Source: Diploscapter coronatus | Taxonomy: Eukaryota; Nematoda; Chromadorea; Rhabditida; Rhabditidae | DNA length: 64,000 nt | Direction: 5' to 3' | Assembly (NCBI GenBank): GCA_964036155.1 | Contig: OZ038423.1 | Span: forward strand, 8,199,249 to 8,263,248 | In this document: piece after piece, positions 36,251 through 56,609 of the stretch | Layout of the letters: each line of letters starts with the position of its first letter | Position numbering within the stretch: the first letter of the stretch is position 1 | Made by a program: the position numbers and the translations under genes | The notes under the pieces: generated by a model | The model's database searches: none | The model's input: only the letters and a program-made list of their open reading frames with translations | Told to the model about the DNA's origin: nothing

Positions 36251-39200
36251 TCACGTCGAATTCTGGATATTCTTCATCTTCTTTTCAACTTTATCTGTTT
36301 CTGCCTAAATTTATAAGAATCATTTAGTTGTCATTTGAATTAATCGGTGTACCTGTAAATGATTGATCTCTTCAAATAGCCTTATTGGGTCATCGGCAGA
36401 AGGTCTTCGTAATTGCAGTTTTTCATTACTGTTCTAAAATCGTATCTTTAGAAAGAAAAGTTATAATTTCTATTTACATTTGCATTGAAATTTGAGCAAA
36501 ATGAATAAGCGTTTATAAAACTATTTTATAATATTTTCATCGTAATCGTCGCTAAATATATGTTGCTATCCATGTTTGAATGAACTGGAGTAATTATTTT
36601 ATATTTCTAGCCTCTATTCATCAATTCAACCTGATAGTGCCTAACAGTCTTCTGCCATTCTGCTTGTGTAACTTTGTTATTGGCAGCTTTGGGCAGCATT
36701 AATCGAGCTTCGCCGTCAGTCAGCACCAAAGGCGTCTGTAAACCACTTGTGTAAGGGAAAGGGGAGATTTAGGAAATCCAATTATGAAAGGTGAAAACTG
36801 ATTAGGAAGAAGGTGAAAAGCGATAGGTCAGAGATGAACAACATCGCTGATTTCACTCCGTTTACAATGGTATTCAGGATTATGCATGATGTCACATAAT
36901 TAATCTCGTTTACATCTAATAAGACCTCTTCAAAGGCTGATCTTCATTTAGATATTTCATGAATTGGCGAGAAGAATAGCATAGCCTGAGAATTAATAAA
37001 TATATTCACATTTCAAATCAGAATGTTCCAACTAATTTCTTGAAAATAAGCGACAAATATCTCATACCCTCTTTCTACTGGCATGAAAGTTCGTCTCCTT
37101 CTGTGCATAGAAGTTATGCCCGTGCAGATGATTTTGAACGGCTTTCTTTCCTCGATTCGTGAAAACTCGTCGCTGTCGGAAATTGCCCATATTCTAAGTT
37201 TAGAAATTCAATAAAATCCAAGTTTACTCAAAATTTATACCTTCTTCTTTGATCTTCTCTTCCCCTTTTTGAATTTCTTGATGATTTTTGTCGATGGCAG
37301 TGACAATGTGCTAAAAATTTCAGTATTCGAAGAATTATGAATTTCAAAATCTACTTAAGTCCCTGTTTATCAGCCTCTACAGTGGCTTTCGTGATATTCT
37401 GCAACATCCAATCGAGTGCATGCAATGTGTCGGGGGAAATTTCCTATAATTAATTCCATCAAATGCTTATTTTTCATAATGAAGTCCTACTTCTGCAGTT
37501 TCCAGTTTCGCAGATTTTGTTGTCGATTGAACTGTAGAGGTGCTAAATTTGAATTTTAGCTAATTTATTTTTAAAAAAATACAAATTACCTGGCAGGTTT
37601 AACAGTGACCTCTCCCCAATGCAGCGTGCCCTTCCTCTTGGGTTTGATTCGGCTGATAACTTCTCCCCTAACCGATTGCACTGTTTTTAAGAAAGGCTTC
37701 TTCTTGTGGGCCTTCGCCTTTGCGATTAGTTGTTTCATTTCTTCTAGTCTAAACAACTTTCCATTTTAAAATTAGTATATTTTCCTTACGCATCAATCCT
37801 CGAAGTGGTTTTCGATACAGTGGCTGGCGTTGCCAGAGTTTGGGTTGCTCTTGTAGTCGGCAGAGTTGTAGTGAGAACAAGAGTTTTCAATTTTAGCCCT
37901 TTACGAGTAGGAAATACGATTTCAGTGGGTTCACCTGAACACAATTATTCGCCTTTTGTATTCCGTAACAGTCGTTTTCAATCTGCACACCATGCTTCTA
38001 TCAACCAATACACATTGCGTAGAAGCTGGTTATGGTTTACAAATGTGTGTGAAATACATGAAATCATATTTATTGAGAGAAGCTCAGCAGAAGTTGTCTT
38101 ACCCGAAGTTCCGATATGTTCCTTGCTACTGCTGCTGCTGGTTTGTACGATGCCCAACTTCAGCAATTTCTTCGTGATGCTTTGACTTTCATCTGCATCG
38201 ATTTCTGCTCCAGCTGGGAGAGGAACCGTTTGGAATTCTAGCGGATTTCTCTGTAACAAACTTCTTTTGAAACTGTTTTTGTGCAGAACTACGCAATAAT
38301 TATAACAGTAGATAATTTTTTGCACGATATAATAATTATTATGTAAGAATTAAAGAGTCTAAAAATAAGAAATGTCTTTAGGATTACGATTTATCATCAT
38401 TCATTTCGTATATCTTGTCAAGAAGCCTTACAACCAGTCGCGTATTTGAAGCATACGACGATCACATCGAATTAGAAGAAATTGAGAAATAATCAGAGGA
38501 ATTTCGTGGATTTTATCCAATTCCCGCCAGCAAGGATATTCGATATCTCTCATGGGTGATTCACAAATCCATTCTTGCATTTTTTCCATTCAAGATGCAA
38601 GTATTGTTAATCAACTTCGAATGATTATGATAAATTAGTTCGTGAACGCGCAAAATTTAAAGATAAAAATCGAGAAATTAACTACCGTTGTTGTCGTTGT
38701 TTGGGCTGTCGTCGTCGTTGTCGTCGCTTCTGTTGTTGTTGTTTCTGTTGTTATTGCTTCTGTCGTTGTTGCTTTTGTCGTTGTTTCATTAGAAGTAGAG
38801 ACGCTTTCAGTACTACTGCTTTCATTGCTCGAATTCTCATCTTCGTGGTTGCCTCTATAATATTCGTAATACTCGTCAGAAAACAGATAAAGTCAACCTG
38901 ATGATTCCTTTCAGAAAGGTCTCCATATCAGTGATTGCAGCTATAGCCGAAGGCTTCCAAGGTGAAATAGTAGGGAAGAATATCGCTGTTGTTGGTTCAT
39001 TTTCAATCGATTTTTCAGTGGAATTAAGTAACGGCGAAGTCGATAAAGTTGATGGTTGAGTTATAGAAGTCGCTTGAGTAGTTGTGCTCGATCCTTCCAC
39101 ATCATCACTCCTCTTGTCAGATTTAGTCTGTTCAGTCAAATTGATCGTCTTCAGGTTAAGTATTTCGTCTCTAAATAAGAAAAAATGATCAGAAGTAGTG

Positions 39201-40942
39201 ATAAATCTTACATTCCAAGAGGTGTACTCGGCAAGATAACATTGGCTGTCGCAGTCTCATGACTTTCCGTACTCTTCGAAGCCGAAGTACTGATTTTCGA
39301 TCCCACAAAAACTGGAGCAGCCAATTGCAGTCGTCCATTTTTGGGTTTAAAAACTCTGGAGCCCATCTTTCTCCTTCGCATTTTTCGACGGATTTCCTTC
39401 TTCAATACTGAAGTTACAGATGACATAAATGCTGCTAATTTTTAATAATAGTGTCTGCTTTTTCAGCCTTGAAAAGACAGTTACTAAATGACGGACTTGA
39501 CGGATCCTATAATTATGAATCGAGAAGGGTGAACTAATGTGGAAAAATAAAGTCCGTCAGATAGTAGTTACTACTTTGAAACGTCATTTAAATCAGGCAT
39601 AAGCTAATTTGAGCGAAGTTAACAAATGTGCTTACATGACAACGTCGCAGCCTTGACGACCTCATCCCCGTCGCCACTCAACGCGCGCCGAATCTTTTCG
39701 AGTTGATTTTGGTTCGGTGGCAATTCTGACATTGGAATAATCAATAACTTATTTATTGCATGAATAAATTACCCGAATCAACAATAGAAGAATCTTGTTC
39801 GATATTTGAAAGACTTTCATGCAAATTTCCAGCTTCGATCTTCTTGGTTGGAGGTGATGGCATAAGTTGTCTCATAGCTTCGAGGCGATCTTCAGCCCAG
39901 GGATCGTTTACGTCGTAATCTAATCGAATATTATGAATCATGAATATTCATCTTATCAAGGATCGTTGAAAACCTATGAAAGTTATTTGTGACGGATAAA
40001 ATATCAGTTTTTCTTTGAAATAACAAGACGAATTGGCCTCGTTCAATTTTATTCAGGTATTTTCATTATCAACATTATTTGTACTCAAAACTGAATGAAG
40101 TTTCCAATAGTCTCTTGTAATCTAACCTCCTCCAACAACGTTCCGAAACTCAGATTTCGATCGGTCAAATGGACGAACTTCGATATCTTCGCAAGGGCGT
40201 GTTTCCTAATCAATAAATTAAGACAATTATCCTCCCACAAAGTATGCACCTGATTGTGTCCTGTACATCGGAATCCTTTTATCGTGTTGCAGGCTCGAAC
40301 TCGAATTCTCACTCCATTTGCGCAGAACGACCACGCCGACCAATTAGCCCATATCGATGCATACACTGAATGAAGATCAGCTTGAATTAAAAAAATATAT
40401 CGATTAAGATTGACGAACTCAAACTAGCTCCAGGTGGGAGTAACGAAGGTCGTGGCGTTGCGAATCCGGAAAACTGATTGATTCGACCTGGTATTAAGGT
40501 AGCAGGAGAAGCCCATTGCGGTTCATCCGAACCATTCCGGTCGTCTCCATATGTCAAGGAAATACCTTCAGAAAAAGTTATTAGAAGCTGATCTTCACGA
40601 TAAAATCTCTTTTCGAAGTTAAATAGAAAAATGACAATTTTATGAATTCTCCGAAAATTTGCATTTGCGTCTATGTTAAAATACTGCTTGATGTTAGCGG
40701 CAATTAAAAAACAGTGACGCTCAATATTCTTGCACCCCTTTCTAACTTTTATTCTTTTATTTAACTCATTTGTTGTGCACGAATTCGACTGAATTACTAT
40801 ACGCACTTTAAAACTTTTGAGCGTCGCTGTAGATCAACAAATTCATTTCCTAACCTGTAACATAGAGAACGAATAGCTTTCTGATAGACGAAGAGCTGCG
40901 GTTTGGAGAATATTTTCCGGGAATTTGCGATTTACCAGCCAT
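36251..40942 (-). CDS. thrombospondin type-1 domain protein with Ser/Thr-rich and basic regions
   Basis: Nineteen exons join to 784 residues in one frame: 40855-40942, 40425-40565, 40250-40365, 40127-40205, 39773-39919, 39636-39725, 39212-39434, 38898-39170, 38686-38854, 38103-38250, 37790-37934, 37590-37748, 37491-37542, 37355-37443, 37241-37310, 37068-37193, 36631-36735, 36353-36433 and 36251-36304. A weak signal or anchor segment (KLFVLYVTGISLTYG) lies near residue 22. A TSP1-like domain (residues about 80-120) has WANWSAWSFC, RIRVRAC, FRC and ETRPCED: the Trp/Arg ladder with only four cysteines. It is followed by an acidic region, a basic KKEIRRKMRRRKMG patch, a Thr-rich stretch (NETTTKATTTEAITTETTTT) and Lys-rich segments. 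TSP1 domains usually act outside cells in matrix or guidance proteins. I do not recognise the specific family. Confidence 0.75.
38686..38830 (-). repeat. ACA/ACG/GAA coding triplet repeat (Thr-rich)
   Basis: In exon 9 of the TSP1 gene the minus strand reads mostly ACA, ACG and GAA codons, giving a mucin-like Thr-rich tract with likely O-glycosylation sites. On the plus strand it appears as GTT/GTC repeats with a spurious ORF. Confidence 0.75.
40711..40830. mobile_element. 120-bp inverted-repeat element in intron 1 of the TSP1 gene
   Basis: ACAGTGACGCTCAA at the left and TTGAGCGTCGCTGT at the right form 14-bp ends with one mismatch. TA lies at or next to the right end. This looks like a small MITE wholly inside the intron 40566-40854. 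Confidence 0.6.
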
Positions 40943-42335
40943 AAACGGAAGAGGAGGGAAAGTGAGAGAAAGGGAAAGGAAAGGGGTCAAATCTGAGAGA
41001 GAGGCTGCAGGCAATCACCAGAAGAAGCTGATAGAGGTGATAGAAAACGAAACGTAAATGGAGATGGAAGGAGAGAGGAGAGAGGCAGAGAAAGAATGAG
41101 ATAGTGCTGTGACAGAAGAGAGGGAAGAGAATGAGAGAAATGACATAACTAGAAACATCGTTAGCTATGCTTGTATGCTTATCTGTTGTTTTCCAGAGAT
41201 TGACTGAGTTTTCTTCCAACAATGTTATGGCTTTTGCTGCTAATGGGCAGCATAATGCAAATTGACGTTCCTGATTCGTGATACCTAACTACCGATTCAC
41301 GTTCATTCAGCTAATTCAATCTTTTGAAAGAATGCTCATAATCCTGGGAAGGGGGCAAACTCTTTACTAGTTATCTACCTGAAATTCATAGGATTTTGTA
41401 GAAATTTTCTAAATTTGTTGCCTTTAATGGACTTTAAAGATTCATATCACATAAGATATGTGCATCGTACTTGTTTGACTTCAAATTTTATGATTATGTT
41501 TTTCGCTTGTGACATTTCTGACACAGGAATGTATGCATTATTTTACACCCATTTTCGTACTCAGCTTTCCTTAGTCTCGCTAAATTTCTTTATCTGCATC
41601 ATGTCCCGAAATGTGTGACTTCAAGACCTTTATTCGAATTTCCGATTTACGTCTGATTTTCATTACTTATATATGCAATTGTTTATTCATACAAAACAGG
41701 CAGCAGTTAGGGCACATCACATCAGCGCCATTTGTGATGGGCGATAATTGCGAATTGCAAATAGTTAAAACAAGTCGATGCCTCCTCGAAGAAGCAGAAG
41801 CTGAAGCTGTTGTCCGGTCGACGTAATGGAGGAATGAGGAATCGAATGGAAGAGGCATTTCCTCTGGCAAATGTCTTTTTTACTCGAATGTTTTTACTTA
41901 TTGTCAAGGGACAATGAAAATGATTGTAAATCTACAGCCACATCAAAGTTGTTAGGTGAATTGTGAAAAGATTGACGATTAAAGGCATAGTTTTTGCATA
42001 TTGTACTGATTATGTGTGATTGAACAGATGACAATAGTAGCATCGTGATACATGTGGATTTTGTATTACCATTTACAAAGCAATATAATTGCTTAGCTTC
42101 TATCATTATCATAATTCGTTGAATTAATCATGATAAAATGCATTTTTACACCTAAAATCTCCTAAATATGATATAAAAAGTAAATCCGCTGTCAGAGTTC
42201 GATGCTGCGAAAATCAAGTTCGACGTGTTGAAGAACGATGCGGCGAAATAAAAAGACATTCCGTGAAGAAACGAATGAAGAATGAAGGGATGATTGGTGA
42301 TGTGATATGTCCTTCTCTGCTGAGTGCATGCAACA

Positions 42336-42367
42336 TGACTGCTTGACTGCTTGACTGTTTGACTGCT
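42336..42367. repeat. 8-bp tandem repeat
   Basis: Four units of TGACTGCT, the third with TGTT. Confidence 0.75.
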
Positions 42368-42798
42368 GGATGCTGACGGTGAGTGACCCATTTCATTGTC
42401 TTTCCTCCCTGCCCGTTCTGTGTCATTATTTGGATTTTCCTGCTTCTTCTTGTCTGTCTGTCTTCTGTCTTCCCTTCTATTATCCTCCTCTCCTTGCCTG
42501 CATGCAGCCATGCAGCTGTCGCCATGACCATCTGGCTGCTACTGGCACAGTCTCAGGCCTGTACTTATGCATAAATACATAGATGCACGACCTTTTGACC
42601 TTATTTTACTGAATCGGAAAATCACTCCACAAAGATGGAATGGAATGTTGACTTGTGGTTTTCTGCATCATTATAAATCAATTACAAGAACAATAATCAT
42701 ACAATCTTAAAACCATAATCAAAAGGCTATTGAATAAATGAAAATTCTATTTAAGAAAAAAGTTACAAAAGCGACAGTATTAAACAAAGATATAAACG

Positions 42799-42818
42799 CA
42801 CACACACACATACACACA
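42799..42818. repeat. (CA)n microsatellite
   Basis: CA repeat interrupted once by TA. Confidence 0.75.
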
Positions 42819-43146
42819 TCGAAATTATGCGAATTTTGCCTGACTTTTTCCTTTGCATCCAATGAGCTTCAAGCATTGTTGTACTCTCTCTCCTTTCCTC
42901 TCCCCTCTCACTCGTACGCCCCGCCCCTTTTAAGCAGCTCCCATCTCTTGCTCTCTCGCTTTCCCTCTCGGGCCTCGATTAATGAGAGCCTTGGCAATTC
43001 CCAGTCTCTTTGCCTTATATCCCTAGTTGCTGCTCGACTTGGTCACACAGCCCTCAGGCCGTCGTTCTGTCTGCTCCGTCTGCATGATTCGGCTTTGAGT
43101 GTGAGGATCAGCCTATTTCGTTATCCAACTGCCTGTCCGACAGGCG

Positions 43147-51867
<8,721 letters not shown>

Positions 51868-54800
51868 ACAGGCTGTGCACAGGGCCGCTCTTTCTTACTT
51901 CATTCATTCATAGTTTACTGCATCTTTGCTTTCTTGCCCAGTATCAGGAGAAGTAATGAACTTGATTGTTCTCCTAACATGCTATTTTAGAAAAAAATAT
52001 TTCAATATTCAAAATCAGGTTCATTCTTTCTCTCTACTCCCTAATTTGTCAATGTCGATTATGAAAAGTATGCACATGAAAGTATTCTAACAAAACATTC
52101 CCGATGATTTGAAAATTGAAACATTCGCATTTTCAAATAGCGTAGTCGCATGAACCCCCCAACATTTAGTGAATCCCTAGATTTTTGTCGATAAATTTAA
52201 AATTTCTAATTTCGGCTTTTCTGTGGCAAGGTTTCTCTATATTTACACTACAATATTCGATCGTTTTTGTCATTGTGTTTGCTGATTTTTCATTCATTTT
52301 ATTTTGGGGGTTTGTCTAAAATTGTGTAAAATGCATAATTCTGGGCAAACTTGTGTACATCTTCAAGTGTTTTTCCTGCAAATGATGATCTTGAAGATAT
52401 GCAAATTTAGATTTGTCTCGGCTTATGTCTCCACCCTCGTATTTATTATTTCATTGCTATCGTTGTATCGTATTCTTCCATTCCTTAACCAAATATGATG
52501 TAGCAGATTGATGATCTCGTTGATTTCGTTTGCATCTCACATTCCTAGTCAAGTTAGGGTGGGCATATTTCGTTCGTATTATTACAAATGAGAGTAATGT
52601 GAGTAAGGCGTAAATATTATTGAAAAGTAAGAAGTATACCGTATACGTGCCCATATGGTTGAGCATTTTCGTATGTAACTTTCCTATGGCTGATACACTC
52701 GTATCTCGTATTTGTATACATTTTGGGCCGGAATGATTTATATTGATTGGTTTTCATTTTGATAGACTAGTATCGAGACTTCGAAGATGAGTGAAGCCTA
52801 GAAAGTACTGCATAGTTTTGTGGGCGCTTCATTTCTGTCCTCTTTCAAGAGGGAGAAAGAATAGTGAGAAGGAAACTCGCAAGAGAAGTGCACAGATATG
52901 AACTCACAGATCTTGATGAAACTTTCCAAATAGGGGTTTCAATGATAGGAATCACGGTGAAAACATAAAAATCGGCAACATAGGAACCTGGAGCCAGGGA
53001 ATTTTAAGTCATTTTTCCATTCGTACTGTGTGAGAAATTAGCAAATTCACTATCAAAAATGTAAGCTAATTTGCAAATCCATGAATACAAGTGAAGAATC
53101 GACGATTTCTATCAGTCTCCGAACTCCGGGTTCCTATTTTGTCGATTCTGATATTTCCATCGTGATTCCCGTCATTGAAAACTTGTTTGGAAAGTTTCAT
53201 CAAGATCTGTGAGTTCATATCTGTGCACTTCCCTTGTCAGCCCAAAAACCATGTATTGTGGCTGTCCGGTAAATTAATCGAGGAAAAGTTATGTCAAATT
53301 TGAATCCGCGCAAAATTTTCAACAGTGCAGAAACTATTCTGTTACTAACATCAAACTTCTCGCCCCACTCGTTGTCTGTCGAAATTTCTCGATGAATAAC
53401 CGAGTAAATTGGGGGGAGAATGAGCGGTGGCGAAGAGGTGAGAAATGAGGCAATGACAACGACTCAACTCTAATTTCATGCCATAAGGTTGCATCATTGC
53501 AAACTTTGCGCGGACTCAAATTCGTCATAATTTTTCCTCTATCAATTTGTCGGACGACTACAATAGTTTTGCTTCGAAATAATTTATTTTCGAAGTTTCG
53601 ATACAATGATTTCGTTTCCCCGTTTATATTTACTCATCCAGCGGTCGTCTACTTAATTCGTAAATAGACATTTGTGAGTTTGTATTGCGAGAATCTTTTT
53701 GATCTAAATATATTGTGGTTTTGAATTTGCATTACGCAATGGGATGGAGAAAATTTTCATTTTGTTTAACAGGAAAACTTCTCATCTCATCTGCAATATT
53801 TATAATCTCGTTTCGTGTGTTGTTTCAATTTCAATATTTTTGATATTTTTCGTTAATATTTCATCAATGCTATTCTCTAGTCTTGACCTCTAATCTCAAG
53901 AATCTCGTTTCCTAGTCTGATCTCCTGCCAAACATGGCATTCCATACATCCATTCCAAGAATTCCATCTCGATCCCCTAGCCTAATCAACACTATTTACC
54001 GTATGCTTTTCAGGAGCAACCACAGTCAGTGCATACGTGATTCGACCACCCATCTTTCGCTAGGATATTCAATGTTCTGATCAGATAAATTAATACTGTC
54101 GGTTTTTAGGAAAAATCATCAATATGAGTTTCATATTTTCATTTATCAGTCCTAAAATCGACAGTAAATGAGATATAATCTAGGCGGGGCTCAAAACTAC
54201 TCAATTTTCTTTTAAAGTAGATGCCATGCAGTTTTTCCATTTGCATTTTGTAAATTTGAGAAATGCAATGACCTAATTTATTCGGATTTGCATACTTCTT
54301 ACATTCCCGTGAAGCGGCTTTGAGTGTCCCTTTCGGTCGATGCTCGGTCGCCAGAGAAAGGCTTCCTCATGATCTCACAATGTACATAGGTCTCGTTTTT
54401 TTTACATTTATTTCAATTTTTATTTTGGCGAATTGTATTGATGATGATCAAACTTTATTTGCAATTTATCTTGGTTTAATTTCTAATTTTAATAAATTTA
54501 TGTTAATGATCATTCAATAAATCAATTATTCGAAGTTTTATGAGAAAAGTCAAGAAATGTTTTGCTCAAATTTATGATATTTACGGTACGATCATTCTGC
54601 TTCAAGATAAACAACGGCATTTACGAGTATTGATGCAAATTCGGTCTGGTTGTGTAACCACTATCAAGAGAAAAGAACATCTTTTGCAATAGTCTATTTA
54701 ACAATAACCACTGATAAAATTATGCATGTTCTGATTTTTTAGTGTCACATCCACTTGCTTATGTTAATCAATTTGGCAACTTTCATTGTCAACTTTCTTT

Positions 54801-54976
54801 ACATCTACAAGAAAATGATTTGAATCACCACTTTAGCGAAATATAATTTCCTTTCTAAGTTGCCCTCATTTTACCCCAATATTTATCTAGGATACTCTTG
54901 AAAGCTCTCTTATTTCATATTTCCTTGATATTTTTTCAACGTTTCTCGATAACATTTCCTGAACATATTTCCAGAA
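51868..54976. other. intergenic region after etr-1
   Basis: Contains the etr-1 3' UTR, a 345-bp foldback element and AT-rich sequence. No exon is supported. Confidence 0.5.
52886..53230. mobile_element. 345-bp foldback/MITE
   Basis: The left arm starts AAGTGCACAGATATGAACTC and continues through CAGATCTTGATGAAACTTTCC. The right arm is its complement, ending GAGTTCATATCTGTGCACTT. Inner parts also pair (ATCACGG with CCGTGAT-like sequence, and CGGCAACATAGGAACC with GGTTCCTATTTTGTCG). There is no ORF. Confidence 0.8.
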
Positions 54977-56535
54977 ATGTTTTTCGGAGGGTTGCCAGCT
55001 GAACTGATTGTGCAGATCTCCCAATACCTACCATTCGATGACGCCCTCCAATTCGCATGGACAGACAGGCGAATCATGCAGATCGTCAGAAGGAATATGG
55101 CCCTTGCTCTCTATCCACCGTTGAACATCAACTGCTTCGAAATCCACCCAATCAAATCGATGAACCCAAATAAGGTGAATGATTTAACTGATAAAAATCA
55201 AATTTTAATTTCATTTTCAGAAGGAATATCGAGTTAAAATTGAGTGGACGACGGATGAGAAGCTTCCCAACAAAGAAACGACTATTCGATGCGTGATCAG
55301 AAATTCGGCAGAAAGAAACAAGAACCACGGAAGCGACAGAAAGAACTACACGACATTCCAGAAATTCTACTGATTCTGTAAGTCCATGCAGCTAAAGTTT
55401 TTTTTTCGAATTTACTGAATTTCGATGTTTCAGGCATCGGTCCTGAAAAGCGGCAAGAAGTTTCATGGAGAAAATATGCACTTACTCAGAATGGAGAAGC
55501 GACTTCGACCATGAAACTCGAACCACCAATTGAAATTCGAATGCTGCTCTCGAGAGCTATAATCAAATCATTCGTTATTGTAAGTCTTCAGATTTCTAAT
55601 CATTAACTGCTTATTTTCATCCAAAACCACTTTAATCATATCAAGATAAAACTTCTCAGAATTATATCCCTTGAAAAGATTTCGAGAATTCACATGCGTG
55701 TTTCAGAACAACTTCAATCGCCAACAATTCATTGACCTAGTCGACTCTCTCAGTTTTGGGCGCACACAGATAAATTCGAAGGAAATCAGCTGTAAGAAAT
55801 TGCTGCTGACTGAGGAAGATAAGCGGAAATTCGAAAAATCACCATTTCTTCAAGGTAAACAATTATAATTTTGCTGAATGGAGTTCGCAATTTTACATTT
55901 TAGAAATCCATTACCTCGAGATGAAAGCTCCTCCATTTGTGATTGACTTGTTCAAGAAGCCTAACTACGTGGAAACAGAATGGGAGTTGGGACATATGCA
56001 TAAGGAGCAATTCGACCTGTTGCCGACCGTCACAGCCAAATTCCTGATGATCTACAACGGAGAAATGTCGTTGCGGAATTTCGTGCAGAAGCTGCTTAGA
56101 GTGGGGTCGTTCAAACGCGAGTGGATGATCGTTCACATCAACAACGTGGATGACCAGGGCACGTGGGCTCATGAAGTGATCGAAAATGTCATTCGAAACA
56201 ACAAATCACTCGGATTCCACTGGATAGCCAAGAATCTGACTCCGAATCATTGGAGGTATGACTTTGAAGATCATGAAGCACGGAATAATAAACCCTATTC
56301 GTTCATTTGTTAAACACTCGAGTGCGAGTCGCTTCGCAGACACGCACGTGTCTTGCAATCGAGCAGATGATTTTGGGAATTGAACGAGCTCATTTCTCAT
56401 CTTCGCTCGTTCCCTTTGCATAAACTTGACAATTATCATTACAGGTACGAAGTTCTACCTCCCAGAGAGCGCAAAATTGTCATTGAAGTCACACAAGACG
56501 ATGAAAACGAATGCTTTAGCTTGGATATCAAGTAA
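54977..56535 (+). CDS. F-box protein with one in-frame stop in exon 2
   Basis: Six exons keep one phase over 363 residues: 54977-55174, 55221-55377, 55434-55579, 55707-55854, 55904-56255 and 56445-56535. Residues 1-45 are an F-box (GLPAELIVQISQYLPFDDAL, then FAWTDRRIMQIVRRNMALAL), which would bind Skp1. The rest shows hallmarks of the nematode F-box-associated (FTH/FOG-2-like) region: an FVIDLFKKPNYVETEW segment, LRNFVQKLL, HEVIENVIRNN and a C-terminal IVIEV strand. However, codon 117 (55371-55373) is TGA, seven bases before a perfect GTAAGT donor, and no alternative donor restores the frame. Either this copy is a recent pseudogene, the base is an assembly error, or the gene ends there as a short F-box protein. 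Paralogous in outline to the F-box exon at 8927-9080. Confidence 0.65.
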
Positions 56536-56603
56536 ATCCACATTTTTATTGGTTTTTTGCCTATTTTTTATGATTTAGATTGTTTTTGTTATTACGTTGT
56601 TTA

Positions 56604-56609
56604 AATAAA
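56604..56609 (+). terminator. poly(A) signal of the F-box gene
   Basis: AATAAA about 70 bases after the TAA at 56533-56535. Confidence 0.5.

Larger units (their letters stand above)
40943..43146. other. divergent intergenic region between TSP1 and etr-1
   Basis: The side next to each gene is pyrimidine rich on that gene's coding strand: purine rich on plus at 40945-41140, pyrimidine rich on plus at 42400-42500 and 42880-43090. It has a (TGACTGCT)4-like repeat at 42336-42367 and a CA repeat at 42799-42818. No exon is supported; the GACAG at 43138-43143 is the acceptor for the first etr-1 coding exon. Confidence 0.5.

Noticed and set aside
38642..38901. Val- and Cys-rich plus-strand ORFs
   Set aside because: Antisense reading of the ACA/ACG Thr codons in the TSP1 gene.
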